From Cordilura impudica (Eukaryota > Arthropoda > Insecta > Diptera > Scathophagidae), in NCBI GenBank assembly GCA_963682025.1, contig OY821517.1:54645716-54709715 (forward strand): DNA of 64,000 nt, in the 5' to 3' direction. The position numbers and the translations under genes were made by a program. The notes below the pieces were generated by a model that was given only the letters and a program-made list of their open reading frames with translations, searched no databases and had not been told where the DNA came from. Shown one piece after another: positions 46,606-58,766 of this stretch (its first letter is position 1; each line of letters opens with the position of its first letter).

Positions 46606-47572
46606 ATGTATGTATGTATATGTGATGATTATATGAGTGAGCAACAACAATTTTATATACAGTACCAAATTGGATTTTGAAACTTTTTTAATTGCGTGCG
46701 TCACACAGTCGTAATACACAATAAAATACACTTATTCTTGTTTCGTGTGCCGACCCGTCAGCCAGTCTTCCTGCTTACTTACTTACTTACCTTCCTGCCA
46801 CTCAGCAAATCTCTCAAGTAAATGTACTTGTTATTGTTGTTGCTTTAGCTATTCTATACATCTGTTTATATTCAATACATATTTACTTTAGACAAACCAA
46901 GTAGTATGAGTACATAGAAAATGTTACTTTAGTTGATATATGTATGTATGTATGGATGTATGTATGTAAGTAAGTGAACTCTTGGTACGTATTTCTAAGG
47001 TGGTTGGTTGACTATTGCTGCTGCATCAGCAAGCAGTCATCAACCAGCAAACAAACAAGAGCAAAGGAATTGAAACAACCCCCAAAAACTGTTTAAATTG
47101 TTACTCCGCGAAGCTGTTTTATGTTGAGGATGGATGGATGGTGTTTTGTGTTTGTTGTAGTTTTTATTATCCATCAACAATATTACAGAAATTTGAATCA
47201 GTTGCAAACGAGTTCTCAGTGCGTTACGACGACAAACAACGATCGCGCTCTCTTATTAAATTGGTTACTAAACTAAACAAAAACAACAACTGTTACAATT
47301 TCAACTAAGGATTGTTAATGATATCATTTTAATTAAAAAAAAACACACACACACTTTATATGAAAAGTATCAAACTGTGATTAATTTAATAAAAAAATTA
47401 CGCAAACAAATTAGAAGGATACATTTGGTTATCAAAAAAAATCGCCCCATTAAAATTATAAAGAGGATACAAGTAGTGGTAAAAGATGTTTTTGAAATAA
47501 AAAAAAAAATATTGCAAATATTTCACACAAGTAAAAAACAATTTTCGCCAATAAAATTCAATTCGTAAAGTT
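46260..47572 (+). promoter_or_regulatory. Dmrt99B upstream region and probable 5' UTR
   Basis: 46260-46330 is a small R2-like remnant. A (TA)n(TG)n microsatellite lies at 46536-46603, followed by TGTA and ACTT tetranucleotide tracts. From about 46980 the DNA is less repetitive, with CAA-rich patches. An initiator-like TCAGTG (A at 47218) in 'gagttctcagtgcgttacgacg' is a candidate start, but I see no good TATA or DPE. An upstream open frame (47377-47568) ends 4 nt before the Dmrt99B ATG; it is Lys/Ile-rich and probably chance. The exact transcription start is unknown. Confidence 0.35.
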
Positions 47573-47948
<376 letters not shown>

Positions 47949-48445
47949 TAAATATACAAATATATTTTTTGTGGACTTAAAAGATAACTGGACATCAGGC
48001 CAGATATCACATAAAGAAATATAGAACGAAATAAAAAAGAAATTTAACTTTAAAACCCAATTTGTATCAATTCAACGAAAATTGAAAAAAAAATTTATTT
48101 TTATACAGCATCCGCTGTAAATATCACGTTTCGAAACTGTGTGGGTGTAAGCTCATGGTGTCAATTGGGATTCACGGCCGCACAGTGGCTGAAAATCGGT
48201 TTTAATTGGCCAAAACTCTATAACTTTTGAACCGATCAAAATATTTTAGTAATTTTTTTTTTTAATGGATATATACATATTTAGTTGACTTGAGTCAGTT
48301 TTAATTTCATTAAAATTGATTGAGTACTTTTTAAGGAATTCTAGGTCAAAGTTGAACTTTTCATTTTTATTTAACTTTTAGCGTGAAATATGGGTTTTTC
48401 TTTTTTTTTTTTATTAAAAAATGTCATATTTGAATTTTAATAATA

Positions 48446-48787
48446 ACTAGCAGATTCCAGCGCTCGAAATTCGAGTGCAAGTTCTAGGCAATTTTATTTT
48501 TTCATTTAATAAAGTCCCTAAAGGTATGCTTCACAATTCATCTCATTTTAAATGAAGAAAAGAAACTCAACACATTAACACAAACACATTAACAAATTTA
48601 ATAAACACACACATAGCATTTTATGTATGTGTTAGTATCAACTTTAAACGACGATGAAAATCTGTAAATCTGGTTAATAGCTAAAAAGAAATACCTTTCC
48701 AATGATAAATTTTTTGTCAAAATTGGAGTAAAACTGTGAAACTTACATCGGTCACAAGAAATCGCCTCGCCTATTAATATTACAGAG
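48446..48787 (+). repeat. R1 repeat copy 4
   Basis: From 'actagcagattccagcgctcg' to 'cctattaatattacag'; slightly shortened in the middle ('acatagcattttatgtatgtg'). Confidence 0.7.
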
Positions 48788-49874
48788 TACAAGCCTTCTT
48801 TATAATAATAGGATTTTTTTAATGTTTACACTCAAAAAAAAAAAGTAAAATCAACTGGAAATTTTGTTATTACTACTGAAAAATTAAAAATTTTTTGCTG
48901 TCAAATTTGCAAATTTGTTTACACTCAAAGAATATTGCTGAACATTAGTGCAAATATTCTGATTTTGATATAAAAATAAGGGATTGTATTTTTTGAATCT
49001 TCACAACAAAAGCTTGGTAATGATTGGTTATTACCGTTTGCATTACATGGTAATGTTAACCCCCATACCTTTTGAATTATTTCAAACCAAATGTAAAGAG
49101 TTCAAGATAATAATTTATGTAAATACTTACTGGTAATGAGCACTGTTTGCATTATTAAAAACTGTAAATAATGAGTTAAAATTAAAGAAACAAACCATTT
49201 TGCGGCGATTGTCATCATTGGGCAAAAGAAGCAGCAGAAGCTGTTAAATTATACATTTCATTATTTACACCAGATTGTGCGGTGCCAATGTGTTGTTTTC
49301 ATAGAAATTTACTTAACTCCATACATGTAACAAATTACTAAAAACTCTTCTTGTTATCTATAAAGTAACTAGTTATTTGTATCAGTACCTAGTAAGGTGC
49401 CGGTAAGGCCTTTCCTCCAATGACACCACCATGTTAAAATAATGGGTTTCGTAATGGAAAGGTAACTAGTGAAGACTTTTGATTTCTTATTCTAAAGCTC
49501 ATTATATGTAATGGAAAGTTTTTCTGGGTTTCTTATTTATTAAAACATTTCATAAATATATTGATAAAATAAACCTTTAAAAATAAAAACTGCAATAGAT
49601 TTTAATAGCATTTGTAACAATTGGAGGTTCTGTTTATTATTGTTTTTTTTTTTACTAATACTATATTTTTCTTACTTAAATTACAATGGACGGAAGTTAT
49701 AATTACTAGCAGATTCCAGCGCTCGAAATTCGAGTGCATTTTCTAGGCAGCCATATTTTTCAATTTAGCCAATTCACAAACCAAAAATTTTATGGCTTAT
49801 TATTATTGTGAATGAATATAACAAACTCATCAACAAACACATTAACAAATTTAATAAACACACACATAGCATAT

Positions 49875-52800
49875 GGGTAAAAACATATGAAATCAACCGA
49901 AAATATTAACATTTGTGACCTCATCACCTCCAAATTTGATAAGATTTTGTACACATGATCTATGGATCGGCACAATAATATTTGCCATCTTTCAGACATA
50001 TAGCCTTCGAACTTTCAGAATTATGGCCATTCCAAGTTGGCAAAAATCAATAAAAATGCACTCAGATGCCTTAACACAATTTTTAATATCTCGAAAAGTA
50101 TTCATTGCACGTTAATAATCAAGGGCTCATTTTACAGACTAAAACATGCGCCATTCCAAAAAAAATTTTTTTTAAAATTTTCGATCAAGGATAATGTAAA
50201 TAAAAAAGGTCTAAAATTTCCAAAGGATATTTCTCGAAAATCAATATTTTTAAAAATTTCAAAAAAATATATGTTAATTCTTATTATGTTTTGTACAAGT
50301 CTGTCAAATTTCAATGTGGAGTCTTTATTACAACATGAGTTATTAAGAAAAAAGCAGGCGAAGGTTTATGTATTTCATGAAATGTACCAAAATACAAAAA
50401 GGTGACAAATTACAAAAAGAAGGACAAATCAAATGTAACGGAACTTTTTCGACTTTTCTTTGCTTAAACTCTTTTTCTCCATTGCTAAACCTTTAATAAA
50501 AAGTACAACATAATGTATTATCATTATTAAACACTTTATTACAGCATATTTATTTATTTCTGAAGGATTTCAATTAAAAAATCTGCATCTGCCGCGTATC
50601 GCTTGACTTTAATTTTTTTTTTATCTACAGGTTCAATAGAATGCAGCTTTTGAGTTCCAGGAATAGTACGCAAATCTTTAAAACGAATTTGAAGGAACCG
50701 TGCTTCTTCTTCGTGGTCTTCTAGAGTTAAAAACTCGAAATTACAGTTCAAAAGATTTTGCAGGCACCATTCATATAATTGTTTTGGAGTAGTTATTTGA
50801 CCTTGTAATGGACGCTGTAAACTAGCTCGACGTGCCTCTCTCTTTACGGTACCTCCAAGACCGTCACTTGGGCCTTTTCCATGGCTTGTTGCAAAAAAAT
50901 GCCACTCAGCATTACATCCAAAATCTTCCATATGATAACATAAATTGATAAAGTTCTTTTTATTTTTAAACTGGGCAGCACTACCGTCTGAAAAATACGT
51001 GATTTTCTTCGGGGTTGTTTCAAACTTTTTTCTCAAAAATACATTCAGGTGGCGATGGAACAGGTGAACAGCTACAGAATCGTGTACAAGACAATCAGAT
51101 ATTATTATGAAGTTTGTATGTTGTGTTTTTCCATCTGATTTAAAATAAATAGCAATTGGGTATAAAGTGGCCTGAGAGTTGTTCCAGTGAAATCCCTGGA
51201 CTGCATCCTGAATAGTAAAAGAAGCATTTTCTGAAAAATCGCAAACTGCTATATACTCATTTTCTTCCAAATTTGATTTTCTTTCGCTCAGATATGCTGC
51301 CTGCTGTTTTGCAATAAATGAATCATCGGATTCATAAAAGGATTTTACTAAATTGCTTGTCACTGGTGAAATTGGACTTCCCAGTTTTGGGTTAGGCGTA
51401 CTCATCACACCCTTTGTTTCAACCAAATGCTTAACTTTTCGCGCGATATAGTTTGTAACCAGGAATTCTTCCTCAATTTTATGTATTGCCCAGCTTTTTG
51501 GTAAAATTGTTAGCAGTTGGATTTTCTCGCTATTTTTTGTTAATGTTTTAAACTTTTCTTTTAATTGTTCTATTATTTCGGATTGTGGGCACATATGCGA
51601 AGTTGATTGTGCTGAACCGTGGAAAATTTTGTCTTGAATCGAATCACTTATTTTCCTGAATTTTCCATCTCTGTACCGTTTTTGATGTAACTTCTTCTTT
51701 TTTATCGGAGATTGTTCCAGATACGGTAAAGATTGGTTTAATTTTGAAATAGCAACTTCTTCCGTGCCTGACGCAATGTCATCTTCTTCCGTGCCTGACG
51801 CAATGTCATCGAAAGTATCTACATTTTCGTTTATGTCTGAACCTTCTTCCAAATTAGATTTATTAGATTTCTTCAGATGCGAAAATTTTATTCTACATGT
51901 CCCACAAATTTTATTTGAGATCGTAATGTTTTTATCCTTAGTATACTGTAGCATCCATTCTTGGACTTGTCTTAAACTTTTATTGCACCCAGTGTGACCG
52001 GATTTTTTAAAAGGATTACAGCAAAATGTTGAATGGAATGGCATATTTTTTTTTTTAAATACCACAACCGAATGAATTGTGCACGACTTTTTTGTATTGA
52101 CAATAATTATAATTTAGAATTTAAAATATTTAGTCTCTTTTTTTTGTTTTTTCAAACGATCAAGTCAATTTAACACTATAACACTTTGACGTTTAGCACT
52201 TATGAAATCTAGTATTCAACTGAAGTTTGACTTACAGTCTCTGAACGATTTATACTGTTTTTTTTGGTACAAAAAATAGATTACAGGTAAAAAAATACAC
52301 GCCTTGCTTTTCTTGAATTGGAAAATTTGCGTGAACTACGGGTCATAAAATGTTTTTTAAATAGGGACTGAATTTGCTACTGCCAATAAGCCGACCACAG
52401 GTCATAAAATATTTGTAAATTTTTTGTGTGAACAGGCAATAAATATTTCGTATAGGTGGTAAAGTCGAAAAAGTTCCGTTACATTTGATATGTCCTTCTT
52501 TTTGTAATTTGTCACCTTTTTGTATTTTGGTACATTTCATGAAATACATAAACCTTCGCCTGCTTTTTTCTTAATAACTCATGTTGTAATAAAGACTCCA
52601 CATTGAAATTTGACAGACTTGTACAAAACATAATAAGAATTAACATATATTTTTTTGAAATTTTTAAAAATATTGATTTTCGAGAAATATCCTTTGGAAA
52701 TTTTAGTCCTTTTTTATTTACATTATCCTTGATCGAAAATTTGAAAAAAAAATTTTTTTGGAATGGCGCATGTTTTAGTCTGTAAAATGAGCCCTTGATT

Positions 52801-53032
52801 ATTAACGTACAATGAATACTTTTCGAGATATTAAAAATTGTGTTAAGGTATCTGAGTGCATTTTTATTGATTTTTGCCAACTTGGAATGGCCATAATTCT
52901 GAAAATACGAGAGCTACGACACTGAAAGTTGGCAAACGCTATTATTATGTTTAAGTTTCCCTTCGTACCAAAATTCATCCAATTCGAAATCGGTGCGGTC
53001 AACTCATTGGTTGATTTCATATGTTTTTACCC
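49875..53032 (-). mobile_element. DNA transposon with about 575-bp inverted repeats, nearly intact
   Basis: A perfect 24-bp terminal inverted repeat beginning GGGTAAAAACATATG at 49875 and its inverse ending at 53032. Longer arms, 49875-50455 (581 bp) and 52462-53032 (571 bp), are nearly identical over their inner 435 bp and more diverged between bases 25 and about 140. The middle carries one uninterrupted gene on the minus strand. Length, long arms, a GGG start and a possible 4-bp duplication would suit the Sola group, but I cannot confirm the superfamily. Confidence 0.8.
50554..52065 (-). CDS. transposase-like protein, 503 codons, intact
   Basis: Uninterrupted. The N terminus has a probable zinc-binding block (CC at 15-16, H24, C27, then ICGTC with C54 and C57). 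Residues 86-103 are a tandem 9-residue acidic duplication (DDIASGTEE twice). A basic stretch KKKKLHQKRYRDGKFRK lies at 122-138. The C-terminal 230 residues look like an RNase-H-fold nuclease: VCDFSENASF (D276), YFSDGSAAQFKNKKNF (D360), WHFFATSHGKGPSDGLGGT (H395, D401) and KREARRASLQR (E410). I recall this 'FSDG-A-QFKN...FFATSHGK' pattern from uncharacterised transposon-encoded proteins of many invertebrates. Catalytic assignment of D276, D360 and E410 is an inference. The start at 52065 is the first ATG; M8 is an alternative. The lack of lesions suggests recent activity. Confidence 0.75.
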   Translation of the reverse strand: MVFKKKNMPFHSTFCCNPFKKSGHTGCNKSLRQVQEWMLQYTKDKNITISNKICGTCRIKFSHLKKSNKSNLEEGSDINENVDTFDDIASGTEEDDIASGTEEVAISKLNQSLPYLEQSPIKKKKLHQKRYRDGKFRKISDSIQDKIFHGSAQSTSHMCPQSEIIEQLKEKFKTLTKNSEKIQLLTILPKSWAIHKIEEEFLVTNYIARKVKHLVETKGVMSTPNPKLGSPISPVTSNLVKSFYESDDSFIAKQQAAYLSERKSNLEENEYIAVCDFSENASFTIQDAVQGFHWNNSQATLYPIAIYFKSDGKTQHTNFIIISDCLVHDSVAVHLFHRHLNVFLRKKFETTPKKITYFSDGSAAQFKNKKNFINLCYHMEDFGCNAEWHFFATSHGKGPSDGLGGTVKREARRASLQRPLQGQITTPKQLYEWCLQNLLNCNFEFLTLEDHEEEARFLQIRFKDLRTIPGTQKLHSIEPVDKKKIKVKRYAADADFLIEILQK

Positions 53033-53265
53033 ATTTTATGAATGTGTTAGTAGCAACTTTAAATGCAATTTACTCAAAATAAAGGAAAAAAAAATAAAAA
53101 ATTTTTAAATCTGGTGATCAGCTAAAAAGAAATACCTTTCAAAAAATATATACTTGGTCAAAATCGGGATAAAATGGTAGAACAAAACATCGGTAGCAAG
53201 AAATCGCCTAGCATATTAATATAGATTATTCATTTGACTCAAATATTGATTGCAAATATTCCATA

Positions 53266-54299
53266 TTTATACCCTATACCACTATGTGGTTTGGGTATAA
53301 TGACTTTGTGCTGCTGTTTGTAACAAACAAAAATATTTGACCTAGACCCATCTTTAATTATACCGATCGAATCAGAATCACTTTCTGAGTTGATTTAACA
53401 ATGTCCGTCCGTCCGTCCGTCTGTGTGTCCATGTAAAACTTGTAATCAAACTGCAGGTCGCAAATATGAATATATTTTGATGAAATTTGGTATGTAAGCT
53501 TTTATCGGCTATGGGATGAACGCTATTGAAATTGGTGAGAATCGGTCCATGTTCAGACCTAGCCCCCATACAAATTACCCCTATGAAATCGACATAAATT
53601 GCCATTAGATCCAAATTGTCATATAGATCTTACTCAAATTGGGTTTGTATGCGTTCATTACATCCATTAATGAGTAGTCCAAAAATGATCCCTTTGGCCC
53701 CATATAGAGCTGCTTCCCGATCTTCACTTAAATCTATTAAAAACAAAAATATTGCACTGATTCTTCTCAAATTTTGTTTGTATATATTTTTGCAAAATAA
53801 AAGAGACTTTACCAAACATGATCAGGATCGGTCCATTTTTGGACCTAGTCCCCATATAGATATATCATCCGATATGAACTTTTTCATATCTGCGGCCAAA
53901 AAAAATTAATAAAAATCCCACTCAAATTTGATTTTTGCTTATATTCTATGTCCAGTTAGTTGGGCGTAAAGGTGCGTTCAGACTACGCAAATATTTGACC
54001 AAATAAACGTAACCCCTAATTTTATGAAAGTTTTATTCAATCTTACATGATATATAAATGATAAAATTAAGTTATGTTTTATTATATTAGTAATATTTAA
54101 TATATTTAACTATATTCTATATCATATATTGTATAACTTAATAAAAATTATACAAGGAAAATTATACATTATTTAGTGGTTACGCTTATTTGGTCAAATG
54201 TTTGCGTAGTCTGAACGCACCTTTAGAAGTAGAGTTTCTAAACGCATGGTATAGGGTATCGTATAGTCGGTCTAGACCGACTATAATTTTCTTACTTGT
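53266..54299 (-). repeat. R2 repeat copy c, interrupted by a MITE
   Basis: Minus orientation, 'ataccctataccactatgtgg' at the left, GTCC tract (53404-53418), full 24-bp palindrome at 54262-54285, 'aattttcttacttgttt' at the right. Removing the MITE leaves about 780 bp, close to copies a and b. Confidence 0.75.
53969..54223. mobile_element. 255-bp MITE with 52-bp inverted repeats
   Basis: Starts AAGGTGCGTTCAGACTACGC and ends with the inverse; the arms agree over about 52 bp with three or so mismatches. TA flanks both sides (53967-53968, 54224-54225). AT-rich interior, no coding. Lies inside R2 copy c, so it is younger than that copy. Confidence 0.85.
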
Positions 54300-55700
54300 T
54301 TATTCTGTGTTATTTCTGTTCTTTAGTAGTTTTTTGACTTCTTCATCTAAATCCCGATGTTCCACTTTCCATTGATTTCGAATACTGCAGATGAACGGAT
54401 CTGACGTTGCCAATAATATATTAAATAGATCTTCGTTTGTGGAATTTCGTGAAATTTTTCTAAAATTGTGCTCTCTATAAAATCTGTAATCCTTATTGCT
54501 TTTTTTCCCGAGCCTCCTCTGATAGATCTTCAAGTGGCACCAAATGATACTTAATGACATCTTCTGCATGATAAAAAATTTTTGTGAACTGTTGCAAACA
54601 TATTTCTCCATGGGTACTTGGTTGTATATATTTTTGCAGTTTCCTTAGCATAATCTCCAAATTTTCTAGAGTCAATTTCTTCATTGCACGCAAGTACTTC
54701 TTGGATTATTTTAAATCTGAGAATAAGGTGTAAATCCACTCCTGTTATTTCAGATGCTGTTTCTGGATTTGAAAAGAATCTTCTTGCGGTATTGCCATCA
54801 TTTGTATTACCTGACCCTTGTTTTGGCTGATCTATAATCAATCCACATTTGCGATATTCATCTTGAACATGTTTCTTTTTTGAACTTATTAACTCTTTGT
54901 TGGTTGCTTGGCATATGATGCAGCTGGTTGAAGCCTTTGTGTTAGTCAAAGCATGGCCTACTTTTCCATCTATCATTGTCAGCATTAATTGGTAGCTTAC
55001 TTCAATTTGCTGCCCATCTAACTGTAATTTTAATGGCTGTAGTGTTGCAATTTGGGCCTTGATATCAGTAACGTCTTTGTTAATGGCATCATGAGTTTCT
55101 TTTTTTAATTCAAATTTTATTTGCCTGCAGTATTCGTAGAAGATGGTGTCTCATTTTTCGAAATAGCCTTTGTTTGCGTTGTAGTCAAAGGCTCTGAATC
55201 TTCCAAAATCTTTTTCAATCGCAATGGTACAAATGATACCATCTGAGTCCGAAATATTTTCACATACGAGTACTACTTGTTTGTATTGTTTTTGTCCCGA
55301 AGAACCATCACAGAACCCCATTTACAAAAAAGAATTAACTTTGTGTTTCCATATTTCCATAACTCATTTCCTTTTATTGATTGAAGCAAGCGTTCGGCCA
55401 GTGTGAAATTGGTGTGATTGCAATAGTGTCCTTTGATGGCAAGCAGTCCATTTTAGCAGCGGTTATGTGATGATATACTGGATACATATTTGAGCCTTTT
55501 TCAATCGCACGCAATCTGAGCTGAATATATTGCTGTTTTGTTAATTTCAAATCCAGAAATAATGCTAATGCCTCGTCATTTGTGAACTGTTGTGCATCGC
55601 TCGGAGTTGGTATACTTTTAAGAATCCGTTTCGTTCTCACTGGACTAGCTTTAATTGTGATCGTAATTGATGCAGGAAAGATTTTTTTAAGCAAGTTCCG
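54300..55700 (-). pseudogene. Transib (RAG1-related) transposase, degenerate
   Basis: Minus strand. 55694-55374: an N-terminal part with FTNDEALALFLDLKLTKQQY. About 55330-55290: FCDGSSGQKQYKQ, which fits the first catalytic Asp region. 55127-54551 after a frameshift: YQLMLTMIDGKVGHALTN (second Asp), then CIICQAT (zinc pair), GNTNDGNTARRFFSNPE, GVDLHLILRFKII. 54693-54303: TVHKNFL, SEEAREK, HNFRKISRNSTNEDLFNILL, SDPFI. Block order and the DG...IDGK...C-x2-C...DGNTARRFF pattern are those of Transib transposases, from which vertebrate RAG1 is thought to derive. At least three frameshifts or stops and a gap before the FGL-type region. Inverted ends were not identified. Confidence 0.7.
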
Positions 55701-55879
55701 TCATTTACTTTGCGTTTAACAGCTGTTCAAAACATACAACCTCGTGTTTTTTTTTTTATGGAAAAAAGTGAATTTCGAGTGGTCATTAAACATTATTTTT
55801 TACGAAAAAAAAACTATCACCGAAACCGAGGAAAAAGTTGATATATACTATGAGGACTCTGCACTATCGATTTCAATAC

Positions 55880-56345
55880 AATTGACGCTGAACGTTCTGG
55901 ACGGCCAATTGAGGTCCTAATTGACCATAACCGCAATTCGAATGAGTTTTTGCGGCGTTTTGTAACTGTGGATGAAACATTACAACACTCCGGAGACCAA
56001 GCAGCAGTCTAAACAATGGGTTTCTCTCGGTGAACCGGCTCCGAAGAAGGCCAAGGTAAGTTTGTCGGCCAATAAGGTGATGGCAACAGTTCTTTGGGAT
56101 GCTCGCGGGATAATCCACATCGATTGCCTTCAAAAGGGAAAAACAATAAAAGGCGAATATTATGTCAACTAATTGGACCGATTTAGCTAGGATAAAAAAA
56201 ACGACCGCATATGGCCAAGAAAAAAGGTATTTTTCATCAAGACAATGCACGGGTGCACACGTGTGTCGTTCATCCAATTTCATCGTTAACATCTTTAAGT
56301 TTCCGCCTCTTAGATCTATCGCTGCAGTTGTCTAATGATTTGCAT
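55880..56345 (+). pseudogene. mariner (DD34D) transposase fragment
   Basis: Plus strand: FLRRFVTVDET (first Asp), then in another frame NTPETKQQSKQWVSLGEPAP, KVMATVLWDARGIIHIDCLQ, KGEYYVN, then after a stop RPHMAKKKVFFHQDNARVHT (second Asp, about 56215-56262). These are the conserved blocks of classical mariner. Two frameshifts; the 5' HTH part and the third Asp are missing or unrecognisable. No inverted ends found. Confidence 0.75.
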
Positions 56346-56470
56346 GGTCTTCCAGCCTTATCTTACTGTGTTGTTTCTTAAGCGAAAAAACCCATTATAC
56401 AAATGAATTACCTGGGTGTGTTTTCCTTACTACTTGCATTAGTGCATCGTTAGGTAAAATAAAAAGGTAT

Positions 56471-56828
56471 ATCTATAATATTAATAGGCAAGGCGATTTC
56501 TTGTGACCGATGTAAGTTTCCCATTTTTACCCCGATTTTGACAAAAAATTTATCATTTGAAAGGTATTTCTTTTTAGCTGTTACTCAGATTTACAGATTT
56601 TCATCGTCTGGAATATTTTTTTGGAGTTATGATTGTTTAAAGTTGCTACTAAAATGTACATAATATTATACAATGCAATGTGTGTGTTTATTAAATTTGT
56701 TAATGTGTTTGTGTTTATGTATTGAGTTTGTTTCCTTCATTTAAAATGAGTTGAATTGTGAAGCATACCTTAAGGGTCTTTATTAAATGAAAAAATAAAG
56801 TGTCCTAGAATTTGCCCTCGAATTTCGT
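56471..56828 (-). repeat. R1 repeat copy 6
   Basis: Minus orientation, from 'atctataatattaataggcaagg' to 'ttgccctcgaatttcg', with the outer few bases lost. Confidence 0.65.
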
Positions 56829-57779
56829 ATATATATAAAAGGTATAATAATAATAAAAAACCCAGGTTACAAATGGATTACTTCCTCTGTGTATTGACAT
56901 TCTTACTTACAAATATATCAAAAGAATGGTGTGTTTTGTAAGCAGATATCAATACTGGTAATGGAACAAATAATGACTATTGTAAGCTATAAAATACTTA
57001 AAGCACAAATTTAGCACACCATTGTATACTTATAGCGCTGTTTATATTACCGTAATTTGAATTTTTGTTGAGTAAGTTCACTAAAACGAAAAAAGTGTTT
57101 TAGCCGCGGATCGTTACGGGTGCATAAGTTTCTTGTTCCCTTTTGTTGCCTAGAAGTTCTATTCCACTAAAGTTGAAAATTGACAAAAAAAAAAAAAATA
57201 GTTTAATAAATATTTCAGAACTCCCTAATATTAAATGATAGGGCCGTGACCACTTACAACAACTAAAGACTACAATCCTGCCATTGTAAAAAGGTCCGCA
57301 GGTCACTATCGATGACAACTTGCGAGGAGTGACCATTTATTTTTGATAAAAAACACCAAAAAAATCACCTTTTTCTGAGATTAAAAAATCAGTTGAGTTT
57401 GACAGCATGTCACGCCCACAATTAGCAATATTTTAACCTAATTTTTTCACTACCTTAATCTGGATATATTAGCTACAAAATGTCGTTAAAATTTAAAAAA
57501 TCGGTAACAAAAAAATTTGGCTTTTGGCCAATGAAATCAAAATTTCAGCCATGGTGGGAATTAAAAACAAGTAAGAGTTTGAAATTCCCCTATGCCGCAT
57601 TTTTGACAACCTCCACCTGGGATTTACGTTTACATTAATATCTGGACATATTGCACTAAAGAAAATATTTGAAAAAGTAAACAATTTGATAAACTTAGTC
57701 CGAAATCACTGCAACAAACACACTAAACTTTTATAATTTTTTTAGAGGTGTCTCGATATTAAAGGTCATATCTTGGCAC

Positions 57780-57980
57780 CATGATACTGGAGTTGTCCCA
57801 GTTTAAAAACCAACCTGCTCGAAATAATGGCAAACAATATTATCCTAATTTTAGCCAGGTAAATGGTTTATTTTTTGAATGAGTGTAATTTTAACGAACA
57901 GACGGACGGACAGACATCGACTAAAGAATTCATTTTGCGATTAATGACAAACTGCACAGTTATGTTTAGGGTATAATTTT
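57780..57980 (+). repeat. R2-like fragment
   Basis: Contains 'aacagacggacggacagacatcgactaaag' and a 'gggtata' end. The rest is diverged. Confidence 0.35.
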
Positions 57981-58104
57981 TAAGCGACTGTTTCAACTGT
58001 TTTCTTTACCAACGTGCTTATGACAGCTCCGTTTTTGACTGAGATTTGCTCGGCAATAAATTTCACAAAAAAATTTTTTTACAAAAATGATTGATAATAT
58101 TCAT

Positions 58105-58475
58105 TATGAGCGTCATATATGGCCCCAGGTCAACCTAGGTCATAAATAGGTAATATTTATCCAGTTACTTCCTATATATAAACTGACAACAAACAATTGC
58201 CTCGACGAGTGGGCATCGTAATTTTCTATTAATTATGTTAGCATTACATCTTATAAACTGCAATAATTGACATTGAAAATGACATAGCGATAACCTGCAT
58301 TAGCATTTAAAAATAAAATATAAAAAAATTCTTGTAAAACCCATGGAAATGTATCGGTCCAAAATTAAACAAAAATTAGTTTTCCTTTTCTTCCTTAAAC
58401 TTTGTATAACACAAAGTCACTCATATTTGGCCCCAGGTCAACATGGATCATAAATAGGTAATATTTCAGCAGCGA
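58105..58475. repeat. pair of direct repeats around ATATGGCCCCAGGTCAAC
   Basis: Near 58111-58160 and 58415-58470 the same 50-bp block recurs ('gtca-atatttggccccaggtcaac-t-g-tcataaataggtaatattt'). The 250 bp between are AT-rich and do not repeat. Confidence 0.55.
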
Positions 58476-58766
58476 CTTCTCATGTCCCTGTACTCTTAGT
58501 ACTTAAACATAAAATTTTAAAAAAAGTATTACTGTACAGTAATTGTCGTTAAAATTGGTTAATTTTATTTTTTTTAAATGATAATTTCTAAAGTAGTTAT
58601 TGAAATAAAAGTAAATTTGTTTTTATAAAATTCGGCATATATTTAAAGATCCAAACGATAAGGTCATTTTAAAATACTGAATATTTAAAAACTAAAGAAA
58701 AATCAACAAAAACCTTAAAACATAAAACATTCACACTTCATTAATATTCGGTTTTTTTAAGTACAG

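Larger units (their letters stand above)
49705..53227 (+). repeat. R1 repeat copy 5, split by a DNA transposon
   Basis: The left half 49705-49874 ends in 'acacacatagcatat'; the right half 53033-53227 starts 'attttatgaatgtgttagtagcaac'. Uninterrupted copies read 'acatagcat...attttatgtatgtg' here, so the 3.16-kb element sits inside. Flanking tetranucleotides ATAT/ATTT could be an imperfect 4-bp duplication. Confidence 0.75.

Noticed and set aside
46486..46731. 81-codon minus frame with His/Thr run
   Set aside because: Translation of the TG microsatellite.
50037..50405. 122-codon frame at both ends of the long-arm transposon (also 52880-52512, minus strand)
   Set aside because: The two identical frames are explained by the inverted repeat arms; composition is Lys/Ile/Phe-rich and I see no domain, so I treat it as non-coding arm sequence.
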